This document shows, piece after piece, positions 1 through 6,270 of a stretch of DNA of 6,916 nt. The translations under genes and the position numbers were made by a program. Each line of letters opens with the position of its first letter. Within the stretch, counting starts at the first letter, position 1. Origin of the DNA: Dehalococcoidia bacterium (lineage in GTDB: Bacteria > Chloroflexota > Dehalococcoidia > Dehalococcoidales > W498); contig JAUWEU010000040.1 in assembly GCA_030608125.1 (NCBI GenBank), positions 1-6,916 on the forward strand, written 5' to 3'. Under the pieces are notes generated by a model that had not been told where the DNA came from, did not search any database, and saw nothing but the letters and a program-made list of their open reading frames with translations.

Positions 1-363
1 CGGTTTGTCCAAGCTATTGATGACCCCAATCCCTTGTGGCAGAATGAGGAGCATGCCAGGAAAAGCAGGTATGGTGGCATTGTTGCTCCCCCAACCTTTA
101 TATTGACCATAGGCTTTGAACAGATTCAGCAGCAGATATTAGCCTCAATCCCTTCTGGAACTATACTTCATGGTGACACTACGCTTGAGTGTTATCAGCC
201 CATCAGACCAGGAGATGTGGTAACCGCTACCACTAAAATAACCAATATTCGTCAGCGGCAAGGCGAGAAGGGTAGAACGGCGTTTATCAGCTTTGAAATA
301 ACCTATATAAACCAGAGACAAGAGCTGGTAGCCAAGTGCCGCCAAATGGTTGTTAGCTACTAA
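1..363 (+). CDS. MaoC-like N-terminal (FAS1-like) dehydratase subunit, 5' partial
   Basis: The reading frame is open from base 1, so the gene starts left of the window; 120 codons are visible, ending at TAA 361-363. The TTG at 34 is not the start, because the in-frame sequence before it (RFVQAIDDPNP) belongs to the conserved family motif. That motif continues as LWQ...RYGGIVAPPTF, typical of the MaoC_dehydrat_N / FAS1-like dehydratase hot-dog domain. The segment that reads GDxNPxH in catalytic hydratases is here DDPNPLW, with Trp where the catalytic His would be. By family knowledge such subunits pair with a catalytic MaoC subunit (as in mycobacterial HadA-HadB) and help bind the acyl chain. 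The next gene begins 11 bases downstream and fits that partner. Inference: one half of a heterodimeric acyl-CoA or acyl-ACP hydratase/dehydratase. Substrate unknown. Confidence 0.85.
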   Translation, partial: RFVQAIDDPNPLWQNEEHARKSRYGGIVAPPTFILTIGFEQIQQQILASIPSGTILHGDTTLECYQPIRPGDVVTATTKITNIRQRQGEKGRTAFISFEITYINQRQELVAKCRQMVVSY

Positions 364-374
364 AAGGAGAGAGT

Positions 375-806
375 ATGAGTGAGCAACTCTATTATGAAGA
401 TATAGTGGTGGGTAGTGAAATCACCCCCTTGGTCAAGCAGCCTACAACTCGTCAGTTGGTGATGTGGGCTGGGGCATCTGGTGATTATTATCCCATCCAC
501 TATGATAAGGATTTTGCTCTGAGTAAGGGATTACCTGGTGTTATCGTTCACGGTCAACTGATAGGTTGTTTCCTGGGTCAGCTAATGACTGATTGGATAG
601 GAGAGCAAGGCAGCTTCAGGAAACTAACATGTAGTTATAAGAGTGTGAACTTTCCCGGTCAGGCTCTTATCTGTAAGGGAAAGGTAAATAAGAAGTATGT
701 TGAAGATGGCGAGCACTATATAGAGTGTAACCTCTGGGTAGAGAATGCAAAGGGAGAAAAGACTATATCAGGAAAGGCTCTGGTCACTTTGCCGGCTAGA
801 GGCTGA
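375..806 (+). CDS. MaoC-family hydratase/dehydratase, catalytic subunit
   Basis: A 143-residue single hot-dog protein, the usual size for a stand-alone MaoC domain. The ATG at 375 has a strong Shine-Dalgarno AAGGAG at 364-369 with a 5-base spacer, placed just after the stop of the previous gene. The hydratase-2 motif is clear: GASGDYYPIHYDKDFA at about residues 33-48, with Asp37 and His42 as the expected catalytic pair, followed by GVIVHG at 55-60. In this family the pair adds water to, or removes it from, (R)-3-hydroxyacyl/enoyl thioesters of CoA or ACP. Adjacency to the His-less MaoC_N gene suggests a two-gene heterodimer acting in cytoplasmic fatty-acid or related acyl metabolism. The last 39 bases overlap the end of the opposite-strand acetyltransferase gene. 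No terminator is visible after the stop. The exact acyl substrate cannot be told from sequence alone. Confidence 0.9.
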   Translation: MSEQLYYEDIVVGSEITPLVKQPTTRQLVMWAGASGDYYPIHYDKDFALSKGLPGVIVHGQLIGCFLGQLMTDWIGEQGSFRKLTCSYKSVNFPGQALICKGKVNKKYVEDGEHYIECNLWVENAKGEKTISGKALVTLPARG

Positions 807-1343
807 AGCCACTTTAAATTCCTGTTTGCCCTTTTCCCCCCACTGGTTACGGTGTATCTCCATAAGCACAAAACTATATCCGTCCCTATTCAGGTACCCG
901 TATGGTGTAAATCCGCATTTTTGGAAACATTTTTGTGCCCTCTGGTTTAAGTCCAAGGTCTTCAGATAGACTCGCTTGAGGTTTGTCCCACGGAAAATAT
1001 GGTTGAGTAAGCTGGCTACGGCATCACTACCATAACCCTTATCCCAGTAGTCACGGTTGCCAATCATAATGCCCAGTTCGGCTTCACCCTTAGTCTCGTT
1101 AATGCCATAATACACGCAATTGCCAATGTGCTTGCCGTCCAAGGTATCTATGGCGAATTGGCGTCTAAATGGAGAAGAGTAACGCAGTTCAATAGTGTAA
1201 TCTAATAGATACTGAGAGAAAGAAGTAGCTAGCCGCGGGACAGCATCAAGTCCAGCTAACTCAGGGTCGGTCTGCCAGGTGTAGTCATCTCGGGCATCAG
1301 CTAGCCTTTTGTCACGAAGTATAACCTTGTTGCCGGTAATCAT
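768..1343 (-). CDS. GNAT-family N-acetyltransferase (RimJ/RimL-like)
   Basis: I choose the ATG at 1343 (191 residues). It has AAGGGG at 1353-1348 four bases upstream and leaves a 16-bp gap from the preceding gene. A longer frame from TTG at 1370 would add nine residues (MKFKILRGR), would overlap that gene by 11 bp, and would include the ribosome binding site itself. The acetyl-CoA-binding motif A is visible as GIMIGNRDYWDKGYGSDAV at residues 91-109 (R/Q-x-x-G-x-G core DKGYG). Motif B follows as NQRAQKCFQKCGF at 133-145. The N-terminal part (ITGNKVILRDKRLADARDDYTWQ) matches GNATs that modify protein N-termini or small molecules. The last 20 or so residues are Ser/Gln/Lys rich, lie beyond the fold and partly overlap the convergent MaoC gene. 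Last gene of the PAC2-HEAT-GNAT operon. Acceptor substrate unknown. Confidence 0.88.
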   Translation of the reverse strand: MITGNKVILRDKRLADARDDYTWQTDPELAGLDAVPRLATSFSQYLLDYTIELRYSSPFRRQFAIDTLDGKHIGNCVYYGINETKGEAELGIMIGNRDYWDKGYGSDAVASLLNHIFRGTNLKRVYLKTLDLNQRAQKCFQKCGFTPYGYLNRDGYSFVLMEIHRNQWGEKGKQEFKVASASSRQSDQSLS

Positions 1344-1347
1344 ACGT

Positions 1348-1353
1348 CCCCTT
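1348..1353 (-). promoter_or_regulatory. Ribosome binding site deciding the GNAT start
   Basis: On the minus strand AAGGGG is followed by ACGT and then ATG at 1343. It lies in the 16-bp gap after the HEAT gene stop (1362-1360). This favours the ATG over the upstream TTG at 1370. Confidence 0.7.
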
Positions 1354-1359
1354 AAAATT

Positions 1360-2283
1360 TTAAACTTCAAAAGAGAATGGAGCTTCCACTGCCTTTAGCT
1401 CCTCCAGGACTTGCTCTGCTGTCTCCTGGACTACCTCACTAGGATTATTTCGGCACTCCTCCAAGCATTCTCTAGCCTCACTACCACCTATCTTACCTAG
1501 CGCCTGGATAGCAGCCAGTTGGACATCAGTATCTGGGTCACTTATAAGCTCTATGAGATAAGGGATGGCTTCTTCTTCCCCCAACTCACCACATGCCCCG
1601 ACTGCCTCATAGCGTATTTCAGTATCAGCATTAGCTAGCTCCTTCAGCAGTATAAGTAGCCAAGAACGGTTGCAGCTCCTACCCATAGCATAAACAGCGC
1701 TAGCTCTAAGTTTAGCATTATGACTTTGATAGGCTTCCATGACGACCTTCTTCACCTGGGGTAAGCTTAACGGGGCAGCCGCCTCCAGTGCCCGGCGCCT
1801 GACATCTATAGGCTTGCTTTCATCACCAATCACACTAAGTAACGCCTCCTCAAGCTTGGACGTGTGACAGGAGCGTAGCTTTTTATGCTCGGCTAACATA
1901 GCAAACTTGCCCAGTGCTGTAGCTGCTGCCACTTGGACCTTCTCCGAGCTATCATACTTTAGTAGATTAATTAAGGGGTTAATTAGAGACGCCTCTTCAC
2001 TTTCCCACAGACCTTCAATAGCCTTGCTCCGCACCTCAGCATCTTTGTCTTTCAGGCAATTCTTGAAGATGCTATCAAAGTTGAGCTCAAAATTATCCTC
2101 AGCCAGCTCGACCAGTCGATATATAATTTGCTGTCGCCGTTTTGACCCAATGGACGCCCATACTCGGCTAAGAAACTCCACCCCTTCCGAGCTCAGGTTT
2201 GATAGTTCGGTTAGCCTTGCTCTGGATAACGGCTTGTCACCGTTAGCTAGGTCAATAATAGTCTCCTCAATGGACAATGACAT
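1360..2283 (-). CDS. HEAT-repeat protein
   Basis: A 307-residue, apparently cytoplasmic protein with no signal peptide or membrane segment. It is built largely of helical repeats about 30 residues long. Recognisable units lie at roughly 67-95 (CLKDKDAEVRSKAIEGL), 98-130 (LLKYDSSEKVQVAAATALGKF), 141-172 (DVRRRALEAAA), 175-205 (KLRASAVYAMGR), 208-235 (NADTEIRYEAVGACGELG), 238-268 (DPDTDVQLAAIQALGKIG) and 270-297. These carry the D-x-x-V/I-R/Q-x-x-A-x-x-A-L-G pattern of HEAT_2 / PBS-lyase-like HEAT repeats. Family members are usually scaffolds for protein contacts; no catalytic residues are evident, so phycobilin lyase activity is unlikely. The ATG at 2283 has GGAG at 2293-2290, six bases upstream. 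It lies 16 bp after the PAC2 gene and 16 bp before the GNAT gene, so all three are probably co-transcribed. Binding partner unknown. Confidence 0.88.
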   Translation of the reverse strand: MSLSIEETIIDLANGDKPLSRARLTELSNLSSEGVEFLSRVWASIGSKRRQQIIYRLVELAEDNFELNFDSIFKNCLKDKDAEVRSKAIEGLWESEEASLINPLINLLKYDSSEKVQVAAATALGKFAMLAEHKKLRSCHTSKLEEALLSVIGDESKPIDVRRRALEAAAPLSLPQVKKVVMEAYQSHNAKLRASAVYAMGRSCNRSWLLILLKELANADTEIRYEAVGACGELGEEEAIPYLIELISDPDTDVQLAAIQALGKIGGSEARECLEECRNNPSEVVQETAEQVLEELKAVEAPFSFEV

Positions 2284-2299
2284 AATGGGCTCCAGAGTT

Positions 2300-3094
2300 C
2301 TATTCCTCTTCCTCTTCCTCCTCTTCCCCCTTCTCCCAGATAGGCTCGGTAAAGTAGTCTATATACTCTCCCATAGCCTCAGCGGCTACTTGCCTCATTC
2401 TCTCCTTTGTCTCCTTAGCTAACTGGGCTAACTCCCCCATATCAATTTCAATATCTAGCATTTTAGTCAGAATGTTGAGTATAGCCAGGGCAGCCATTGG
2501 GTTCTGTATTCGAGTGGCATACATAGGCACCTCACCTAGCAGGCAGATACCCTCAATATCCCTCTCTTTGGCTACGCCCAGCAGTAGCCCGTTCAAGCCT
2601 GAGATACGAAGGTTGCCCCTTTGCACCAAGTCATACCTTGCCAAATCCCCAGTCAGATGCTGGCTGGTAGCTACCCCCCAGACCCTGGGCTGTTCGGTGT
2701 GGTGAATGCGGGTCAAAGCCGCAGCACAGGTATATACCCTCTTAACCTGAAACCTTTCTCCCACATCAAGGACACAATTAGCCAGCTCATAGCTCTTAGC
2801 AGCTGGTTGGTCTTCACCGATGAATAATATTATATCACTTCCCTCACCCTCATTTTTCCAGTAGTAGAACCTACTCAGTGGGAACTGCGGTGCTTCTACT
2901 ACATTGTCCTTAACCACCACCCCAATAGGGTTAAAGAAATGAAATGCCTCGATTTCCCCTAGTTCTGTAAAGTCCAGCTTTCTTCTCAAATATGTAGCTA
3001 CTATGATTGACACATTGCCGACACCAGGCCAGGCAGCCAGCATAACTGGTGAATTAAGCTTGGGGCTGGCATAAAGCTTAACTAAATCCTTCAT
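2300..3094 (-). CDS. PAC2-family protein (proteasome-assembly-chaperone-like) with poly-Glu tail
   Basis: A 264-residue protein starting at ATG 3094, with GAGG at 3107-3104 nine bases upstream. The PAC2 signatures are present: AAWPGVGNVS at residues 20-29, and ISGLNGLLLGVA at 164-175 followed by GICLLGEVPMY at 182-192. PAC2 proteins include eukaryotic 20S proteasome assembly chaperones and archaeal PbaA/PbaB; bacterial and archaeal homologues of this length are common and mostly uncharacterised. The C-terminal region from about 215 is helical and charged, and ends in eight consecutive Glu (257-264) encoded by mixed GAA/GAG codons. The end is not an HbYX (hydrophobic-Tyr-any) tail, so docking to a proteasome in the way of archaeal PbaB is not supported. 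No proteasome gene lies in the window. First gene of the PAC2-HEAT-GNAT operon. Family assignment is firm; function is not. Confidence 0.9.
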   Translation of the reverse strand: MKDLVKLYASPKLNSPVMLAAWPGVGNVSIIVATYLRRKLDFTELGEIEAFHFFNPIGVVVKDNVVEAPQFPLSRFYYWKNEGEGSDIILFIGEDQPAAKSYELANCVLDVGERFQVKRVYTCAAALTRIHHTEQPRVWGVATSQHLTGDLARYDLVQRGNLRISGLNGLLLGVAKERDIEGICLLGEVPMYATRIQNPMAALAILNILTKMLDIEIDMGELAQLAKETKERMRQVAAEAMGEYIDYFTEPIWEKGEEEEEEEE

Positions 3095-3130
3095 TCCACT
3101 ATACCTCTCTTTATTACTGAGGCTGTTTAG

Positions 3131-3266
3131 CTGTCATTGCGAGGCACGAGGTGCCGAAGCAATCTTTGAAAGCAATAGTGAGATTGCTTCGCGGAGCCTG
3201 TCCTGAGCGCCATGAGATTCTTCGCTACGCTCAGAATGACACGAAGCGAAGGGCTCGCAATGACAG
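3131..3266. repeat. Composite inverted-repeat intergenic element (136 bp)
   Basis: Perfect 13-bp terminal inverted repeats CTGTCATTGCGAG (3131-3143) and CTCGCAATGACAG (3254-3266) bound the element. Inside is a perfect 11-bp inverted pair, CGAAGCAATCT (3155-3165) with AGATTGCTTCG (3181-3191), loop 15 nt. A further related block at 3211-3242 reads on the minus strand as GTCATTCTGAGCG...GAAGAATCTC, a variant of the same motif. CATTGCGAG/GAAGCAATC and CATTCTGAGCG/GAAGAATCT motifs are widely dispersed intergenic repeats in many bacteria, as I recall. There is no open reading frame inside, so any movement would depend on an enzyme supplied elsewhere. The element lies just upstream of the PAC2 operon start. 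Confidence 0.8.
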
Positions 3267-3303
3267 TTTGAGCTACTAAACCGTCTCTTACTGGTTATAG
3301 GTA

Positions 3304-3374
3304 ACCCCATCCCCTTTATCCCCTTCCCCTTATCAAGGGGAAGATAATTTCTTTAGAGGGGCTTCGCCCCTTCA
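3304..3374. repeat. C-rich hairpin repeat, copy A
   Basis: About 70 bp, matching copy B (6146-6219) in the same orientation; the first 28 bases agree at 26 positions and a central 12-base block GATAATTTCTTT is identical. It contains a perfect 9-bp stem with a 3-nt loop (3323-3331 / 3335-3343, CTTCCCCTT and AAGGGGAAG) and a second hairpin AGGGGC-TTC-GCCCCT (3357-3371). It sits 20 bp downstream of the tldE stop in the direction of that gene's transcription. Neither hairpin is followed by a U run on the minus strand, so it is not a standard intrinsic terminator, though it could shape the 3' end of the tldDE message. Confidence 0.8.
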
Positions 3375-3393
3375 ATCTACCTTAATAATCGAC

Positions 3394-4692
3394 CTACTTA
3401 CTCGCCACCGACAGGCTGGGGCAGTAGAGGTATGGCGTCTGCAAAAAGCTACCTACCCATTTAGTATCACTGCCAACGGCTATAATCTGTTTAAGAATCT
3501 GATAAACATTCCCTGAAACCATAGTATCCTTAACCCTGCCTACTATTTTACCACTTTCCACCTTATAACCTAAAAGAACATTACCACTAAAATCACCGCC
3601 TAAAATATTACCCTGTTCGGCTCCCATAAGTTGCTCAATAATTAGCCCTTCCTTCATATCGTTTACCATCTCATCAAAGGTAGTATTGCCCGGGGCAATA
3701 ATAAAGGCGCTGGGTGAGGGAGCTGGCAATCCACGATTTCTACTGCCATTACCGGTGCTTTGAGTATGGGCAAGGGCAGCGGTTTGCAGGTCATAAATAA
3801 AGTTGGCTACTGTCCCTTGTTCAATAAGGGGGGTACGCTGACTCGGTATTCCCTCATCATCACAGGGACGGCTTTCCGGACGGTAGGCTATAGTGGGGTC
3901 ATCCCATAGCCATAGCTTTTTATCAAAAACCAGCTGACCAAGCCTATTGCCTATCGGTGAAGCTCCTTCCAGAACTATCTTGCCATTGAAAGCCGTCATT
4001 AAGGGTAGGATTAAGGCACTAGCTACCCCATTAGGGGTAAAGATGACCGGCAGTGACTTGCTTGGCACCGAGGCTCGGTTTTTGGCTAACTCAAGCTGCT
4101 GTATTACCGTCTCAGCTACCGCCTCAGACCCTAATATAGGGTGGCAAGAGCTTTGACTTTCGCCGACAAAGAGCATATCGGTGTCACGGATTAGACTACC
4201 CTCAATACCCAGGCCAAAGGTGCTTATTCTATAATTTGCCTGACCACCACGAGAATTTATAATACGAACTGAGGTTATGCTCTTGAGCACTCCAACCTGG
4301 CATACAATTTCCGGGGTATGACCCCTGACCATGGTTATGAGTTCTTCACCAAGCCTGACCATTTCCTCTATGGATACGGACTCCATATCGGAGTCAAAGA
4401 CCTCAACTCGGGGATAGGAGACTAGAGAAGGAAAGTCAAACTTAGCCGGCATGCCGAACTGGGCTGTTTCCACGGCATTATTGACCAGCCTTTGGCTATC
4501 GCCTAGCTCGGTAGTAGCTGAGTAGCCAATCTTGCCTTGTCTAACAATACGCAGAGCCAGGCGGCGGCTCTGCTTACTTTGAATATGCTTCAGGCGATTG
4601 GCTTCAAATTGGACTGGTATCTCCTCCGAGGAGACCATGAAGACTTCGACTTCCTCAGCTGCTTTTTTAGCTTGAGCTAGGATATTCTCCAT
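3394..4692 (-). CDS. pmbA: TldE/PmbA-like subunit of the TldD-TldE metalloprotease
   Basis: The start is taken at ATG 4692, giving 432 residues, close to the family norm of about 450. GGAGG at 4705-4701 lies eight bases upstream, inside the end of tldD. An open frame extends upstream to 4788 but would overlap tldD by 95 bp and add 32 residues that do not look like the family. The N-terminus (MENILAQAKKAAEEVEVF) and the region EGASPIGNRLGQLVFDKKL (242-260) followed by RPCDDEGIPSQRTPLIEQG (275-293) match PmbA/TldE. The position matching TldD's HExxxH (about 222-238, GVASALILPLMTAFNGK) has no metal-binding residues, as expected for the non-catalytic partner. The C-terminus GSFLQTPYLYCPSLSVASK is family-like. 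In E. coli TldD-TldE processes microcin B17 and degrades CcdA; the substrate here is unknown. Confidence 0.92.
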   Translation of the reverse strand: MENILAQAKKAAEEVEVFMVSSEEIPVQFEANRLKHIQSKQSRRLALRIVRQGKIGYSATTELGDSQRLVNNAVETAQFGMPAKFDFPSLVSYPRVEVFDSDMESVSIEEMVRLGEELITMVRGHTPEIVCQVGVLKSITSVRIINSRGGQANYRISTFGLGIEGSLIRDTDMLFVGESQSSCHPILGSEAVAETVIQQLELAKNRASVPSKSLPVIFTPNGVASALILPLMTAFNGKIVLEGASPIGNRLGQLVFDKKLWLWDDPTIAYRPESRPCDDEGIPSQRTPLIEQGTVANFIYDLQTAALAHTQSTGNGSRNRGLPAPSPSAFIIAPGNTTFDEMVNDMKEGLIIEQLMGAEQGNILGGDFSGNVLLGYKVESGKIVGRVKDTMVSGNVYQILKQIIAVGSDTKWVGSFLQTPYLYCPSLSVASK

Positions 4693-4693
4693 C

Positions 4694-6070
4694 CTACCTG
4701 CCTCCGACCAAGCAATGGCGAATTCGGATATGGGGGCTGCCATTGGAAACAGGCAGGGGTACCTGCCCTCCCTTGCCACAGCCACCACCCTGGTTCATCT
4801 CCAAGTCATTACCAATAGCATCTATATTGTTAAGAGTAGCGAACACATTGCCGGTAAGCACCACCGGTCGTATTGCTTCAGCGAGCTTGCCGTGGCGAAT
4901 CATATAGGCTTCACCGGCAGAGAAGGTAAACATCTCCATACTGGTCGTGCCACCATACCAGTTCTTGGCGTATACCCCTTCCTTAATGTCACCTATTATA
5001 TCCTCAAAAGAGGCTGACCCTGGCTCAATATAGGTGTTGGTCATGCGAACGATAGGTGGGTAGCGATAATTAATGGCTCTGGCATTACCCGTAGGCTTTT
5101 CCCCCATCTTGGCGGCAGTTTCCCTGGAATGAAGCCTGCCGACTAACTTGCCCTCCCTGATAAGGTAGGTTTTAGTGGCTGGCACCCCTTCATCGTCATA
5201 CTTATAGCTGCCTCGCAGTCCCGGTATAGCCGCACCATCAACAATATTAAGCTCGGTAGTGCCAAATTTCTTACCTATAATCATAATCTGGCGTAAGCGC
5301 TCATTTTCATAAACAAAATCAGCCTCTGACAGATGACCAAAGGCTTCGTGAACGAAAACCCCAGCCAGAACCGGGTCCAATACCACCGTATATTCTCCTC
5401 CCTTTACCTGTGGTGCTGATAATAGCTCCACGGCAAGCTGTGACATCTGCTCTACTTGATGGTGGAGACCCTGGATTTGGCTAAAATCACCCTTACTACC
5501 CAGGCTCAACCCTACCTGTTGCACCTCACTGCCATCTATGGCTATAGCAGTCAGGCGCAGAGTAATATCCGCCCTTTCCTGCTCAATATAGCTACCTAAT
5601 GAATTAGTGAAGATGACCTTTTTATGGCTATCACCGTAGCTGATAATAGATGTCTGGAGCTTTGGAGTATGCCAGATAAGAGCATTATACTCATCCAGTA
5701 ACTTTTTCTTCTCAGCTAAGGGAATAGTCATTAGATTTCTATCTATCTCACTGGGCACAATATCAACCACTGGTTTTACTGGAGCCAATTTGCTTTCTTC
5801 ATTGCCTACAAATTGGGCTTGCTTCACCGCCAGCTCTACTTTAGCTGGTAGCTCATCCAGGTTATTAAAGCTGACAAAGCCCCAGCCACCCCTTACTAGG
5901 GCTCGCACATTTCCCCCGCTAGCCGTTGCCCTGTCAATAGACTCTAAATCCCTTCCCCGGTAGATAATGTGGCTGGTCTGGCTCTGCTCAAGGTGAGCCT
6001 CAATATAATCGGCACCATATCCTTTAACTGCCTCAGCTAGCTGGCGACCAATAGCTTCAATATGAGTCAT
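4694..6070 (-). CDS. tldD: TldD-like zinc metalloprotease catalytic subunit
   Basis: About 458-460 residues, the usual TldD length. The zinc-protease motif HEAFGH (HExxxH) is at residues 243-248, counted from the GTG at 6076: His243 and His248 as metal ligands and Glu244 as general base. The third ligand is expected at Cys433 in GGGCGKGGQVPLPVSNGSP (430-447), the typical TldD C-terminus. Other conserved stretches are DDEGVPATKTYLIREGKLVG (294-313) and NARAINYRYPPIVRMTNTYIEPG in two parts (331-353). Two starts are possible: GTG at 6076 or ATG at 6070, two codons apart. I list the ATG because neither has a clear ribosome binding site and a promoter -10 lies only 8 bp away, which would fit a leaderless message. 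The stop TAG is followed by one base and then the tldE ATG, so translational coupling is likely. No signal peptide, so it acts in the cytoplasm with TldE. Confidence 0.93.
   Translation of the reverse strand: MTHIEAIGRQLAEAVKGYGADYIEAHLEQSQTSHIIYRGRDLESIDRATASGGNVRALVRGGWGFVSFNNLDELPAKVELAVKQAQFVGNEESKLAPVKPVVDIVPSEIDRNLMTIPLAEKKKLLDEYNALIWHTPKLQTSIISYGDSHKKVIFTNSLGSYIEQERADITLRLTAIAIDGSEVQQVGLSLGSKGDFSQIQGLHHQVEQMSQLAVELLSAPQVKGGEYTVVLDPVLAGVFVHEAFGHLSEADFVYENERLRQIMIIGKKFGTTELNIVDGAAIPGLRGSYKYDDEGVPATKTYLIREGKLVGRLHSRETAAKMGEKPTGNARAINYRYPPIVRMTNTYIEPGSASFEDIIGDIKEGVYAKNWYGGTTSMEMFTFSAGEAYMIRHGKLAEAIRPVVLTGNVFATLNNIDAIGNDLEMNQGGGCGKGGQVPLPVSNGSPHIRIRHCLVGGR
4701..4705 (-). promoter_or_regulatory. 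Ribosome binding site deciding the tldE start
   Basis: GGAGG on the minus strand, eight bases before ATG 4692 and inside the last codons of tldD. The arrangement TAG-G-ATG supports termination-reinitiation coupling and rules against the longer in-frame start at 4788. Confidence 0.8.
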
Positions 6071-6078
6071 AGCCACTT

Positions 6079-6108
6079 AGTTTACTGAGACATCAAGCTG
6101 GTTGTCAA
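6079..6108 (-). promoter_or_regulatory. Possible promoter of the tldD-tldE operon
   Basis: On the minus strand a perfect -35 TTGACA (6108-6103) is followed after 18 bp by TAAACT (6084-6079), four of six matches to the -10 consensus. The predicted transcript start would be near 6072, practically at the tldD start codon. The -10 is weak, so this is a moderate call. Confidence 0.4.
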
Positions 6109-6145
6109 TTTAAAATAAACAATCTAGTACAAAGACCGTTTATTG

Positions 6146-6219
6146 ACCCTATCCCCTTAATCCCCTTCCCCTTGATAAGGGGAAGGGGAAGATAATTTCT
6201 TTGAAGGGGCTACGCCTCT
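6146..6219. repeat. C-rich hairpin repeat, copy B
   Basis: Same element as copy A (3304-3374) and in the same orientation, 2.8 kb away on the other side of tldD-tldE. The main hairpin is longer here: a perfect 13-bp stem with a 3-nt loop (6161-6173 / 6177-6189), because the right arm carries one more GGGGAA unit than copy A. The block GATAATTTCTTT (6191-6202) is identical. The second hairpin (6205-6210 / 6214-6219) has drifted and needs one G-U pair. It lies upstream of the likely tldD promoter. Confidence 0.8.
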
Positions 6220-6270
6220 CTAAACTCCCTCATCACTACCCCGGAGCAAGGAAAGTCAAAGAGAGGCGAA

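Noticed and set aside
34..363. Complete gene starting at TTG 34
   Set aside because: The in-frame sequence from base 1 encodes the conserved RFVQAIDDPNP part of the family motif, so the gene is truncated by the window edge and TTG 34 is internal.
1907..2422. Plus-strand open frame over the HEAT and PAC2 genes
   Set aside because: It is antisense to two well-supported genes, is Ser/Leu rich as expected for a reversed frame, and has no family resemblance.
3112..3139. Promoter for the PAC2 operon formed by ATGACA and TAATAA on the minus strand
   Set aside because: The spacer is only 15 bp and the -35 match is imperfect; too weak to list, although a promoter should lie near here.
3131..3266. 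CRISPR array
   Set aside because: The repeats are inverted and nested, with no regular direct repeat-spacer unit and no cas genes.
3323..3371. Intrinsic terminator after tldE
   Set aside because: Strong hairpins exist, but no U-rich tract follows either stem in the direction of tldE transcription, and the same sequence occurs upstream of tldD, so it is better called a repeat.
4693..4788. Longer N-terminus for tldE from 4788
   Set aside because: It overlaps tldD by 95 bp in another frame, does not resemble the family, and a strong GGAGG precedes the ATG at 4692.
4715..5017. Plus-strand open frame inside tldD
   Set aside because: Antisense to the conserved TldD C-terminal region; no ribosome binding site or recognisable domain.
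3394..6076. RiPP (modified peptide) biosynthesis cluster around TldD/TldE
   Set aside because: No precursor peptide, maturase or transporter is visible in the window; TldD/TldE pairs are common without such clusters.
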